Below, piece after piece: positions 40,713 to 49,713 of a DNA stretch of 55,241 nt. A program made the position numbers and the translations under genes. The stretch is taken from assembly GCA_910587735.1 (NCBI GenBank), contig CAJUNT010000018.1:1-55241 (forward strand). Direction: 5' to 3'. Source of the stretch: an uncultured Clostridia bacterium (lineage in GTDB: Bacteria; Bacillota; Clostridia; Lachnospirales; Anaerotignaceae). The notes under the pieces were generated by a model. That model was not told the origin of the DNA, did not search any database, and worked only from the letters and a program-made list of their open reading frames with translations. Each line of letters begins with the position of its first letter. The first letter of the stretch is position 1.

Positions 40713-42305
40713 TTATTCGTTTAAATATGCCTCATCATCTACATTTAAGGCTTCCACTAATACAATTTCTTTATTTTTTTCCATAAATGTATTCATGGTA
40801 TATTGGTTTGCAAAAAGGAAAAGAGGTCTTTCAAATCTGTCATAAACCAGTGTAGAACGTGCAGAAACATAATTTTTTAAATCAATATCTTTTGGAATTT
40901 CGGCAACCCACATTGCTACACTATAATCTAAATCCTCCATACGTACTTCTGAATTGTATTCATTTTTTAAACGATATTCAAATACTTCAAATTGGAGTTC
41001 TCCTACTGCACCAAGTATGACATCATTATATTCATTGTGATATACTTGTATTGCGCCCTCCTGAGCAAGCTGTGAAACACCTTTTTGAAATTGTTTTGCT
41101 TTTAAAGAATTGACAGGGTGTACTCTTTTAAAATATTCTGGAGGGAATGTAGGCAAAGGCTCAAAAAATATTTTTTGTTTGCTTGTAGTGAGTGTATCAC
41201 CTATTTGATAATTACCTGTATCATATATACCAATCACATCGCCTGCATATGCCTTTTCTACTGTTTCCCTTTCATTTGCCATAAGCTGTGTAGATTGGCT
41301 TAATTTGAACTGTTTGCCTGTGCGGGAAAGTGTAACATTCATACCTCTTTCAAATGTACCTGAACATATTCTTAAAAATGCAAGTCTATCTCTATGCGCT
41401 GGATTCATATTTGCTTGTATTTTAAATATAAAACCGCTGAAAAATTCATCTGTGGGCTGTATTTCTCCTGTTGTTGTTTTTCTTGCACATGGGGCAGGTG
41501 ACCAGTCTAAAAAGTGATTTAAAAATGGTATGATACCAAAATCCACTAATGCAGAACCGAAAAATACAGGGGAAAGTTTTCCCTGTTTGATTGCTTGTAA
41601 ATCGAAGGCATTGCCTGCACCGTCAAGCAATTCAATTTCATTGCGTAGTATATCAATATTTGCTTCGCTTATAATACCATCTAATTTATCACCATATACA
41701 CCATTTGCACCTAAATCGATTACATCATTTTTTCTGTATACATATACTTTGTTTTCTAATCTGTCGTAAATACCTTCAAATGTTAAGCCATTTCCTATAG
41801 GCCATGTAACAGCAGTAGAAGGCAATCCTAAAGCGTCCTCTAAATCTGACATACAATCAAGAGGGTCTTTTGATTGACGGTCTAATTTATTTATAAATGT
41901 AAATATGGGAATTTGACGCATACTACAAACTTTAAATAATTTTTTTGTTTGTGCCTCTACACCTTTTGCTGCATCTATTACCATTACAGCACTGTCTACA
42001 GATGTTAATATACGATATGTGTCCTCACCAAAATCATTGTGTCCTGGTGTGTCCATAATAGAAACTACTTTATCATGATATTCAAATTGCATAACAGAAG
42101 ATGTAACAGAAATTCCTCTTTGCTTTTCAATTTCCATCCAGTCAGATTTTGCAAATTTTTGATTTCTTCTTGCTTTTACAGTACCTGCTTCTCTGATGGC
42201 ACCACCATGAAGAAGTAATTTTTCTGTTAATGTTGTTTTGCCAGCGTCTGGGTGAGAAATTACACCAAAAATACGCCTTTTTTGTATCATTTCTTGATTA
42301 GCCAT
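40713..42305 (-). CDS. prfC: Peptide chain release factor 3
   Basis: A 530-residue translational GTPase that removes RF1/RF2 from terminating ribosomes. G1 GVISHPDAGKTTLTEKL is near residues 14-30 (in part HPDAGKTTLTEKL), the switch II DTPGHNDFGEDT near 84 and NKLD near 140. The C-terminal EF-G-like domain II and the RF3-specific C-terminal domain (from about 390) complete the protein; length equals the family norm. ATG follows AAAGGAAAT. It heads a probable three-gene minus-strand operon. Confidence 0.96.
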   Translation of the reverse strand: MANQEMIQKRRIFGVISHPDAGKTTLTEKLLLHGGAIREAGTVKARRNQKFAKSDWMEIEKQRGISVTSSVMQFEYHDKVVSIMDTPGHNDFGEDTYRILTSVDSAVMVIDAAKGVEAQTKKLFKVCSMRQIPIFTFINKLDRQSKDPLDCMSDLEDALGLPSTAVTWPIGNGLTFEGIYDRLENKVYVYRKNDVIDLGANGVYGDKLDGIISEANIDILRNEIELLDGAGNAFDLQAIKQGKLSPVFFGSALVDFGIIPFLNHFLDWSPAPCARKTTTGEIQPTDEFFSGFIFKIQANMNPAHRDRLAFLRICSGTFERGMNVTLSRTGKQFKLSQSTQLMANERETVEKAYAGDVIGIYDTGNYQIGDTLTTSKQKIFFEPLPTFPPEYFKRVHPVNSLKAKQFQKGVSQLAQEGAIQVYHNEYNDVILGAVGELQFEVFEYRLKNEYNSEVRMEDLDYSVAMWVAEIPKDIDLKNYVSARSTLVYDRFERPLFLFANQYTMNTFMEKNKEIVLVEALNVDDEAYLNE

Positions 42306-42409
42306 TTGTGTTAATTTCCTTTCTTTCTCTTTTTTGCCATTCTATTATTGTAACCGAATTTTTGTAAAAAAGAAATAGAAAAATAATATAAAAATAAAGT
42401 TGTCGTGAA

Positions 42410-42710
42410 ATTGCGTTCGCAAAAATTAAAGTTTTTTGTACAACTTTTTTTCAAAAAAGTTGGTGGGTGCGGGTGAAACCCGCAATAAAACAATATCGTT
42501 TTATTAAAATGTTGAAATACTGTTCTATACATGAGAGTAAATAAACGAGCGTTTTTATTAAAAAAGGGAATTTTTTCGCTTATAAAGAAAATTTTTACTA
42601 AAAAAGATATATTTAAGATATTATTTTGCTTGCGGGGCATTGCCCCTGCACCCTACAAACTTTCTTGAAAGAAAGTTTGACAAAGAACTTTAATCTTTTC
42701 AAACGGAATT
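42410..42710. repeat. Multi-hairpin element, inverted pair of left arms
   Basis: A left arm in plus orientation (42410-42483, preceded by an AAAGTTGTCGTGA partial second end) and another in minus orientation (42627-42710) with no right arm. Both hold L1; L2 is GCGGGT / ACCCGC in one and GCGGGGC / GCCCCTGC-like in the other. The spacer between them is AT-rich and unlike the standard linker. It lies between prfC and the stalk-domain gene. Confidence 0.85.
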
Positions 42711-42721
42711 TTACAAATAAC

Positions 42722-42757
42722 AAAATGCCCCAAAATAATACTTTTAGGGCATTTTAT
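42722..42757 (-). terminator. Intrinsic terminator of the stalk-domain gene
   Basis: Stem AAAATGCCC / GGGCATTTT with an A/T-rich loop, immediately downstream of the minus-strand stop, with T-rich DNA on the exit side. Confidence 0.82.
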
Positions 42758-42760
42758 AAA

Positions 42761-44158
42761 TTATGCTACGTCTTCCATAGCATCCATAATATTGATGATA
42801 TTACCAGATGGCTGAGAAATTGCTTTTTGTTCTGTTGGCTCCATAGTCATACCACAATTAAATACCATATTTAATACATCAGGTACATTCAAATTGAATA
42901 CTACAGTAGCATCTGTATTATTTTGTGATGCATTTAATGTGATAAAGTTTGTACCAGAAATACCAGCAGATATATTCATATCATATCCAATAACGGACTC
43001 GCCAGATGACAGAACTTTAAATGTAAAATGAACATCTACACCATTTTCGTTAAAATCAAATTGTGAAACATAACCATCTGATTGCTGCTCAAAAGCATTG
43101 TCGCTAAATAAATCAACAAAAGTAGCTATTGATGTTTGAAAATCGTTATAATCATTTACACTTGTTAATGGTACAGAAGCAAATGCACTTTTGATATAAT
43201 CTTCAAATGTCATATCATTGCCTATTACCATATCCATCAATTCAGTGAAATTCATACCAACATCCATAGAAGAATAAATCTCATTCAAATCCATGTAATA
43301 CCAAGCATCTCCGTCCATGCCTGCAAGCGCAAACATTGGGCATTGTAAATACATTTTTCCAGTAGAAATATCTGTAATGTAATTGATTTTCACATCTTCC
43401 AATGCACTTACTACACTGTTAGCAATTTCTGCTGTTTCTTCGTCAGGAGCTTCTGTGGAAATGTATTTTTTGAGTGCTTCTGTATCTAATTGCATTGCCA
43501 TAGACATATTTTGTTTGTCTTGTTCTGAAATGCCCTCAAATGTACCACTACCCTTTATTGGCATCAATTCTCTTACTGTTTCATCATAAGGCATATTTAA
43601 TTCAAATGAAAATGTACCTTTAAAAACATAAGGCTGTTTTGTAAATTGATTGTTATATTCCATATAACGATTCATGATTGAAAAAGAACCTGCATCAGTA
43701 AGCAGTTTATCTGTATCAATCAATAAAGCAGTTTTTTGACTGTCGTCCCAACCAACAGGATAGTCAAATGCCTCTCCTAAAAAACGTACTGGTATGTAAG
43801 TGTTTCCAGAAGAAATTACCATTGATGTTTCTAAATTTTTTGTTGTACCATTTTTTGTAACAGTGACAGATGTTTCACCAGGGTGAAAAGCAATTACAGT
43901 GTCGCCTCTTTTTGCTGTTGTTAAATGTTCTGCATCATTGTAGTATACTTCTGCACCCATTTGCTGCAATGTGTCACGGAATGGAACAAAAACACGGTTT
44001 TGACGATTGATAGGTTTTAAATTATCAAAAGCAACATTTTCGCCATTAATTTGCAGATGAATATCGTTATTCTCTGCGGCATACGTTACAGAAGATATGC
44101 CCGCTATCATTGTGATAGTACTTACCACAGCGATAAACTTTTTCAATATGTGTTTCAT
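42761..44158 (-). CDS. Secreted stalk-domain (copper amine oxidase-like N-terminal) protein
   Basis: A 465-residue secreted protein. The signal peptide ends near residue 27 (TYA-AEN). Two copies of the short amine-oxidase-N stalk motif follow: VFVPFRDTLQQMGAEVYYND near 55-75 and TYIPVRFLGEAFDYPVGWD near 119-138 (quoted in part PVRFLGEAFDYPVGWD), a module that mediates cell-wall attachment or scaffolding in clostridia. The rest (about 155-465) is a strand-rich region with no metal site seen, of unknown function. Strong ribosome site AGAGGAGG and promoter; it is a single-gene unit with its own terminator. The name reflects the domain only; it is not an amine oxidase. Confidence 0.82.
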   Translation of the reverse strand: MKHILKKFIAVVSTITMIAGISSVTYAAENNDIHLQINGENVAFDNLKPINRQNRVFVPFRDTLQQMGAEVYYNDAEHLTTAKRGDTVIAFHPGETSVTVTKNGTTKNLETSMVISSGNTYIPVRFLGEAFDYPVGWDDSQKTALLIDTDKLLTDAGSFSIMNRYMEYNNQFTKQPYVFKGTFSFELNMPYDETVRELMPIKGSGTFEGISEQDKQNMSMAMQLDTEALKKYISTEAPDEETAEIANSVVSALEDVKINYITDISTGKMYLQCPMFALAGMDGDAWYYMDLNEIYSSMDVGMNFTELMDMVIGNDMTFEDYIKSAFASVPLTSVNDYNDFQTSIATFVDLFSDNAFEQQSDGYVSQFDFNENGVDVHFTFKVLSSGESVIGYDMNISAGISGTNFITLNASQNNTDATVVFNLNVPDVLNMVFNCGMTMEPTEQKAISQPSGNIINIMDAMEDVA

Positions 44159-44216
44159 ATTGTATTACCTCCTCTAAATGTGATAATAGTATAAATACAA
44201 ATAATGTATCATAATT

Positions 44217-44245
44217 AGTATAGCATGATAACATCATAAACACAA
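44217..44245 (-). promoter_or_regulatory. Promoter of the stalk-domain gene
   Basis: On the minus strand TTGTGT, a 17-base spacer, TATACT, about 58 bases upstream of the start codon. Confidence 0.62.
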
Positions 44246-44351
44246 TATCTATATAGCTTTTATTATAAAAAACAATAAAAAAATGTAAAAATATAGTATA
44301 ATTTGTATAAAAAATGGTATAAAATTGTTTTTTATAAAGTCATAAAAATAA

Positions 44352-44389
44352 TAAAAAAATTCAGCGAAATACATTCGTTTTCGCTGAAT
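44352..44389 (-). terminator. Intrinsic terminator of the SGNH hydrolase gene
   Basis: Reading on the minus strand, stem ATTCAGCGAAAA / TTTCGCTGAAT followed by seven T, about 20 bases after the stop. Confidence 0.85.
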
Positions 44390-44407
44390 GATACAATGAA
44401 ATAAATA

Positions 44408-45055
44408 CTATTTTAATATACCATTTCTATCTACAATACGTGTGATAGCGGAAAAAATACTGTCATACAAATAATCATAACCTCTTTCACTTAAATGTAC
44501 ACCATCTTGTTGAAAAAGAGTAGAGAATTCTTCTTCAGCATCATATTTTAATACAGAAAAAAAGTCTATGAGAGGACATTGATATTGTTCTGCAACTTTT
44601 TTAACAATATCACCATATTTTTTTATTCTGTCTGTTGTGTTAAAAGGTAAAAAATCAGTGTCTATAACAGGTGGTGGCGTAATCAATACAGCAATAGGAT
44701 GACAATGATGTAATCCAGTATGATTATTATGGCATTGTATTTGCTCCACAATAGAGCATAAATTTTTTTCATATTCGTAAGGTGTTCTATATTGATATTC
44801 TGATAACGAACTATCATTTGAGCCAAAAAGTATAAAAACAATATTGGGGTGATAGTTGAAAACATCTTTTTGTATGCGCTGTAATGCTTCTCTTGTGGTA
44901 TCCCCATTTACACCACTGTTTTCTATTTTCCAATTTACAGAAGGATAACATTGAGGTAAAAAGGACTCCAGTCGCCTTGTATAAGTAACTTTTTTACTGA
45001 CACCATAACCAAATGTAATGCTGTCACCAAAACCAACAATCGTTGTTTGTATCAT
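44408..45055 (-). CDS. SGNH/GDSL-type hydrolase
   Basis: A 215-residue esterase or lipase-like enzyme of the SGNH family. Block I GDSITFGYG near 10-18 gives nucleophile Ser12, block II Gly is in NSGVNGDTT, block III FGSNDSS gives Gly-x-Asn-Asp, and block V DGVHLSERG gives the Asp/His pair. Thus all catalytic residues are present. There is no signal peptide, so it should act in the cytoplasm. The start ATG 45055 with AAAGGAGG upstream is chosen; the open frame extends upstream into a multi-hairpin element and would add a spurious 49 residues. Substrate unknown. Confidence 0.86.
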   Translation of the reverse strand: MIQTTIVGFGDSITFGYGVSKKVTYTRRLESFLPQCYPSVNWKIENSGVNGDTTREALQRIQKDVFNYHPNIVFILFGSNDSSLSEYQYRTPYEYEKNLCSIVEQIQCHNNHTGLHHCHPIAVLITPPPVIDTDFLPFNTTDRIKKYGDIVKKVAEQYQCPLIDFFSVLKYDAEEEFSTLFQQDGVHLSERGYDYLYDSIFSAITRIVDRNGILK

Positions 45056-45094
45056 ATGTGTATCCTCCTTTAATAAAGTAAAGTTGTTGTGATA

Positions 45095-45382
45095 ATTGCG
45101 TTCGCAAAAATTAAAGTTATTGTGAAATTGCGTTCGCAAAAAGTAAAGTTTTTTGTCAAACTTTTTTTCAAAAAAGTTTGTGGGTGCGGGCGACGCCCGC
45201 AAATAAAAGATATACTTTTAAAATATTTAAAACCTTTTCACTAAAACAGTATCATTTTTTATAATAATGTTATTATGGTTTGTTAAGACATTGAGGCTTG
45301 GCAAAAAACTCCACTCGCTTTTGAAAAAGCGGGACAAAACTTTAATAAGGAAAACTTCGTTTTCCTAACTGCGAGCGGAATT
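45095..45382 (+). repeat. Multi-hairpin element, full copy with doubled left end
   Basis: The left end occurs twice (45095 and 45127), then L1, L2 (GCGGGCGACGCCCGC), full linker, the GGCTTGGCAAAAAACTCC variant of R1, R2 (CTCGCTTTT / AAAAGCGGG), R3 and the end GAGCGGAATT. It lies about 40 bases upstream of the SGNH gene start and is directly followed by another copy. Confidence 0.9.
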
Positions 45383-45398
45383 GAAAATTTTTATTATA

Positions 45399-45704
45399 AT
45401 TGCGTTCGCAAAAAGTAAAGTTTTTTGTCAAACTTTTTAAGGGAAAAGTTTGCAGGGTGCTGAATGTCCAGTGGACATTCGTCCAGCACCGACCGGAGCG
45501 AAGCGTAGACTGGACAGCGTCCACAAATAAAAGATATACTTTTTAAAGCTCTGAAACCTTTTTACTAAAACAGTATCATTTTTTATAATAATATTATTAT
45601 GGTTTGTTAAGACATTGAGGCTTGGCAAAAAACTCCACCCGCTTTTGAAAAAGTTGGACAAAACTTTTATGGAAAACTTCGTTTTACTAATTACGAACGG
45701 AATT
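45399..45704 (+). repeat. Multi-hairpin element, tandem full copy with module in the left arm
   Basis: Second of two head-to-tail copies. The GC-rich module (45456-45510) lies in the left arm beside L2, not in R1. The remainder is close to its neighbour at 45095, including the GGCTTGGCAAAAAACTCC variant and linker, which suggests tandem duplication followed by module gain. About 110 bases around the module match the copy at 49389. It ends 11 bases from the aroA stop. Confidence 0.9.
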
Positions 45705-45715
45705 TTATTAGCAAA

Positions 45716-46996
45716 TTATATTGCTGTAACAATATCATAAAAATTAGGGAAAGAAATATTAACACATTCTGCATCTACAATAGTCGTTTCACCCAATGCG
45801 CAAGCACCTGCAATACTCATGGCAAGAGCAATACGATGGTCATTATGACTTTCTACTGTGCAGCCTTTTAAATGTTCTACACCATTTATTATCATACCGT
45901 CTTCTGTTTCTGTAATATCTGCACCGAATTTTTTTAATTCTGTTATAATTGTTTGAATACGATTAGATTCTTTTACTTTTAATTCCTGTGCGTCTTTTAT
46001 AATTGTAGTACCTTTAGCAAAACAAGCCGCAACAGCTATTACTGGAATTTCATCAATCAAACGGGGAATATCTGCACCACCTATTGTTGTGCCGTGAAGT
46101 GCAGAATATTTTACACGAATATTAGCTATTTTTTCACCATTTATAATGCTTTCATTTTCTATTGCAATATTACCGCCCATAGCTTTCAGTGCATCAATGA
46201 TACCAGTTCTTGTTTGATTTATGCCTACATTTTTTAATAATATTTCGCTATTTTCACAAATACAAGCCATTACCATAAAATATGCCGCAGAAGAAATATC
46301 AGCAGGTACAACGATTTTTTTAGCATAAAGCTGTTCGGCTGGTTTACAATGAATTTCATTACCTATTTTTTGTATATCTGCTCCCATATATTGCAACATA
46401 ATTTCAGTATGGTCACGTGTAGGTTGTGGCTCTATTACAACTGTTTCACATTCTGCAAATATACCAGCTAACAATATAGCACTTTTTACTTGCGCACTTG
46501 CTACAGGTAATGCATATGTAATACCTTTTAACTGTCTGCCCTCTATTGTGAAGGGAGCAAACAGTTTATTATCATCATTCCCTTTTAATACAGCACCCAT
46601 ATTGCGTAATGGTACAGCAATACGATTCATGGGGCGTTTTTGTATAGAGCTATCTCCTGTTAATTGACTGCAAAATGGCTGTGCAGACAATATACCACTG
46701 ATTAAACGTAATGTTGTGCCACTATTTCCTACATCTAATATTTCAGTAGGTGCCGTTAATCCATGTAGTCCCTTTCCATGAACAAGTATTTTATTTTGAT
46801 ATTGTTCTATATTAATACCTAATTTTTGAAAACAGTTTATTGTAGAAAGGCAGTCCTCTCCCATAAGAAAACCCTCTATTTCTGTGATACCTTTTGACAA
46901 TGCACCAAACATAATACTTCTATGTGATATGGATTTATCACCAGGTACAGTAATGGTGGCATGAATATTTTTTTTAGGTGTTATAATTTGATTCAT
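45716..46996 (-). CDS. aroA: EPSP synthase (3-phosphoshikimate 1-carboxyvinyltransferase)
   Basis: A 426-residue shikimate pathway enzyme that joins phosphoenolpyruvate to shikimate 3-phosphate. It shows PGDKSISHRSIMFGAL near 18-33, LDVGNSGTTLRLISG near 90-104 and KESNRIQTIITELKKFGADI near 340 (in part KESNRI), with Lys, Arg and Asp substrate contacts intact. The motif GNSGTT with Gly at the glyphosate-sensitive position is normal. It is the last gene of aroF-tyrA-aroA, seven bases after tyrA. Confidence 0.96.
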   Translation of the reverse strand: MNQIITPKKNIHATITVPGDKSISHRSIMFGALSKGITEIEGFLMGEDCLSTINCFQKLGINIEQYQNKILVHGKGLHGLTAPTEILDVGNSGTTLRLISGILSAQPFCSQLTGDSSIQKRPMNRIAVPLRNMGAVLKGNDDNKLFAPFTIEGRQLKGITYALPVASAQVKSAILLAGIFAECETVVIEPQPTRDHTEIMLQYMGADIQKIGNEIHCKPAEQLYAKKIVVPADISSAAYFMVMACICENSEILLKNVGINQTRTGIIDALKAMGGNIAIENESIINGEKIANIRVKYSALHGTTIGGADIPRLIDEIPVIAVAACFAKGTTIIKDAQELKVKESNRIQTIITELKKFGADITETEDGMIINGVEHLKGCTVESHNDHRIALAMSIAGACALGETTIVDAECVNISFPNFYDIVTAI

Positions 46997-47003
46997 ATCA
47001 TTA

Positions 47004-48101
47004 TCAATCCTTTACAAAAACATCATAATTCATTTCACGAAGCAGAGCAATACTTTTTTGTCTGTCTTCTTCTGTATCAAAAGCAAAATATAAAGCGCCT
47101 TGCTGTTGTTCTCTATTGTTTACAATACTCATATTTTTAATATTGATACCATGACTGGAAAAAAGTACTGCAATAATGGCAATACTACCAGGACGATCTA
47201 TCACATCAACAGTAATTTCATATCGTTTTACAAAACTCTTAGGCGTAATAGAACAAAAAGAATCTCTGTATATTCTTGCCTCATCAAAATAGTCGTATAC
47301 AGATTGATATTGCTCTTCTGAAATATTTTGACGAATATTTTGTATGACATTTTCAAAACAACAAAGTACATTTAATATCTGCTCTTTATTTTCCATACAA
47401 ATACCTTTCCACATATCAGGGCTGGAGGAAGCAATTCTTGTAATATCTTTGAATCCTCCTGCTGCAAGCAAATGCATATATTGATTTGGTGTATCCAAAT
47501 TTTTTACATTATGCACAAGTGCAGATGCAATAATATGAGGCACATGACTAATAGAGGCAACAACATAATCATGTTCTTTAGGGGAAAGCGTTACAACAAT
47601 CGCACCTATACTACGAATCAGTTCTGAAAAATCATGTATGGTTTGTTTGGGTATGGTTTCATCTGGTGTTATTATATAGTAGGCATTTTCAAAAAGATGT
47701 TCTTTTGAAGCATTATAACGAAAACGCTCCGAGCCTGTCATAGGGTGTCCGCCTATATACATAAATTTATCAGTGTACTGTTTCATTTTTTGATATAATT
47801 CCCATTTTGTACTACCCACATCTGAAATAATACAATTTTTTGATACAAAAGGTATCAATTTTACTGCATATTCTATAATATTTTGAACAGGCGTACAGAT
47901 AAAAATAATGTCGCAATTTGAAAATATATTTGTGATTTCAGTAGCATATTCATCAATAATACATTGTTTTTTTGCCTCTATTAAAACATCTTCATGACGA
48001 TTGTATGCTACAATGGTTTTGACAGATGTTCTGTTGCGGAATGCCTTTGCAAGAGAACCTCCTATTAAACCAAGCCCCACAATGCCTATTTTAGAAAACA
48101 T
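47004..48101 (-). CDS. tyrA: Prephenate dehydrogenase with ACT domain
   Basis: A 365-residue enzyme for tyrosine synthesis, converting prephenate to 4-hydroxyphenylpyruvate with NAD. The Rossmann motif GLGLIGGSLAKAF is near 9-21, the GGHPMTGSERF substrate loop near 117, and SHVPHIIASAL near 188. A C-terminal ACT regulatory domain (about 295-365, VDRPGSIAIIAVLFSSHGIN in part RPGSIAIIAVLF) probably senses tyrosine. It overlaps almost exactly with aroF (two-base gap), showing operon structure. Confidence 0.95.
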   Translation of the reverse strand: MFSKIGIVGLGLIGGSLAKAFRNRTSVKTIVAYNRHEDVLIEAKKQCIIDEYATEITNIFSNCDIIFICTPVQNIIEYAVKLIPFVSKNCIISDVGSTKWELYQKMKQYTDKFMYIGGHPMTGSERFRYNASKEHLFENAYYIITPDETIPKQTIHDFSELIRSIGAIVVTLSPKEHDYVVASISHVPHIIASALVHNVKNLDTPNQYMHLLAAGGFKDITRIASSSPDMWKGICMENKEQILNVLCCFENVIQNIRQNISEEQYQSVYDYFDEARIYRDSFCSITPKSFVKRYEITVDVIDRPGSIAIIAVLFSSHGINIKNMSIVNNREQQQGALYFAFDTEEDRQKSIALLREMNYDVFVKD

Positions 48102-48103
48102 AT

Positions 48104-49117
48104 TTAAAACTTCCTTCCTACGAGTTGTATATATGGTTTCAATTCATCACAAAGTTTTTTGAAATCTTCTGGATTTAATGATTGTGAGCCGTCAGACATT
48201 GCCATAGAAGGATTTGGGTGTACTTCAATTTCAAGTCCGTCTGCACCAACTGCAACAGCCGCACGGCTTAAAGGAGCAATATAGTCACGTACACCAGAAG
48301 CATGGCTTGGGTCTACAATAATAGGCAAATGTGTTTTACTTCTTAATACAGGTATAGCACTAATATCCAATGTATTTCTTGTGCTTGTTTCGTATGTGCG
48401 GATACCTCTTTCACAAAGTATTACATTTTCATTTCCTTCACTCATAATATACTCTGCTGCATTCAACCATTCATCTATTGTAGCAGAAAGTCCTCTTTTT
48501 AATAATATTGGTAATTTGGTTTTGCCGACTTCTTTCAGCAATTCAAAGTTTTGCATATTTCTTGCACCTATTTGCAGTATATCCACATAGTTTACTGCAA
48601 TTTCTGCTGCCTTACAGCTTGTTACTTCTGTAATAGTAGCAAGTCCAGTTTGTTTTTTGATTTCTTTCATATAGCGAAGTCCTTCTTCTTCCAATCCCTG
48701 GAAAGAGTAAGGAGAAGTACGAGGCTTATATGCGCCACCTCTTAATATTTGAGCACCTGCATTTTTTGCTGCAATAGCAGAAGCCATTAACTGGTCATAA
48801 CTTTCTATGGCACAAGGTCCAGCCATAATTACAAAATTGTCACCACCTATTTTAATACCATTTATATCAATAATGGTAGGCTCTGGGTGAAATTTAATGT
48901 TTGCTACTTTATAAGATTCACTTATATGAACCAGTTTTTCTACACCTTCCATAAGCTGAGGATTTTCTGATACAAATTTTGCTTTATCCCCTACAACGCC
49001 TATTATAGTAATAGATTCTCCTCTGGAAAGATGTGCGTCTAATCCCAGGCTGTGTAATTTTTGAATAATGTATTGTATATTTTCCTCTGTTGCAGATTGT
49101 TTCATTACTACTATCAT
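48104..49117 (-). CDS. aroF: DAHP synthase, beta type with N-terminal ferredoxin-like domain
   Basis: A 337-residue 3-deoxy-7-phosphoheptulonate synthase, first step of the shikimate pathway. The TIM-barrel part shows VIMAGPCAIES near 97-107, GGAYKPRTSPYSFQG near 127 (in part AYKPRTSPYSF), IGARNMQN near 183 and VDPSHASG near 268, all metal or PEP contacts. The N-terminal 70 residues form the small regulatory domain that can carry feedback inhibition in this class. Start ATG follows AAAGGAGGAG. It leads the aro operon; upstream DNA is filled with multi-hairpin elements and shows no T-box. Confidence 0.95.
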   Translation of the reverse strand: MIVVMKQSATEENIQYIIQKLHSLGLDAHLSRGESITIIGVVGDKAKFVSENPQLMEGVEKLVHISESYKVANIKFHPEPTIIDINGIKIGGDNFVIMAGPCAIESYDQLMASAIAAKNAGAQILRGGAYKPRTSPYSFQGLEEEGLRYMKEIKKQTGLATITEVTSCKAAEIAVNYVDILQIGARNMQNFELLKEVGKTKLPILLKRGLSATIDEWLNAAEYIMSEGNENVILCERGIRTYETSTRNTLDISAIPVLRSKTHLPIIVDPSHASGVRDYIAPLSRAAVAVGADGLEIEVHPNPSMAMSDGSQSLNPEDFKKLCDELKPYIQLVGRKF

Positions 49118-49166
49118 AATATTGCTCCTCCTTTGTAAATCATAAATTTAAGTAAATGATGAAATC

Positions 49167-49388
49167 ATTGCGTTCGCAAAAATTAAAGTTTTTTGTCAAA
49201 CTTTTTTTCAAAAAAGTTTGTAGGTGTGGACAAAGTCCACAAAAAAGACTTTATTGACAAACTGAAACATTGAGACTTTGTCTCAAACGCTACTTCTTTT
49301 TTTAAAAGAAGAGAAGCGAAAGAATTTTTAATCGGAAACTGCGTTTCATTAAAAATATAAATTTGATAATGAAAAACGCTAGTTTTTC
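49167..49388 (+). repeat. Multi-hairpin element, full copy of variant subfamily
   Basis: Left end ATTGCGTTCGCAAAAA, L1, L2 (GTGGACAAAGTCCAC), short linker with TTTATTGACAAACTGAAAC, R1 TTGAGACTTTGTCTCAA, R2 and R3 partly degenerate (GAAACTGCGTTTC), then the tail with ATAATGAAAAACGCTAG also found after the arm at 5423. It runs into the next copy without a gap. Confidence 0.85.
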
Positions 49389-49625
49389 AGTAAAGTTTTT
49401 TGTCAAACTTTTTAAGGGAAAAGTTTGCAGGGTGCTGAATGTCCAGTGGACATTCGTCCAGCACCGACCGGAGCGAAGCGTAGACTGGACAGCGTCCACA
49501 AAAAGAACTTTATTGACAAACTGAAATATTGAGAGCGTTGCTCTCAAACTCTTACTTCTTTCTTGAAAGAAAGAAGCAAAGAACTTTTAAGCGGAAACTT
49601 CGTTTCCTTGAAAATATTTTACAAT
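49389..49625 (+). repeat. Multi-hairpin element with module in the left arm
   Basis: About 113 bases (49389-49501) are identical to those at 45414-45526, including L1 with AAGGG loop and the module (49431-49485). Then the variant linker TTGACAAACTGAAA, R1 TTGAGAGCGTTGCTCTCAA, R2 of the ACTTCTTT / AAAGAAGC type and R3 GGAAACTTCGTTTCC. Thus a left half of one subfamily is joined to a right half of another. Confidence 0.88.
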
Positions 49626-49713
49626 TTCAAACAATATCAATAGACTGAAAAAACTTTACTTTGCATTACAGCAAAATGACATCAATTTACAAATATCTTT
49701 GACGTCTATTTTA

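Noticed and set aside
42761..44158. Copper amine oxidase enzyme
   Set aside because: Only the N-terminal stalk motif is present; no topaquinone or copper-binding catalytic domain is seen.
44683..44907. Small minus-strand frame inside the SGNH hydrolase region
   Set aside because: It is out of frame with the conserved SGNH motifs and has no ribosome site; it is a shadow.
49118..49166. T-box or aromatic amino acid attenuator before aroF
   Set aside because: No T-box sequence, specifier loop or leader peptide rich in aromatic codons is visible; only repeat DNA.
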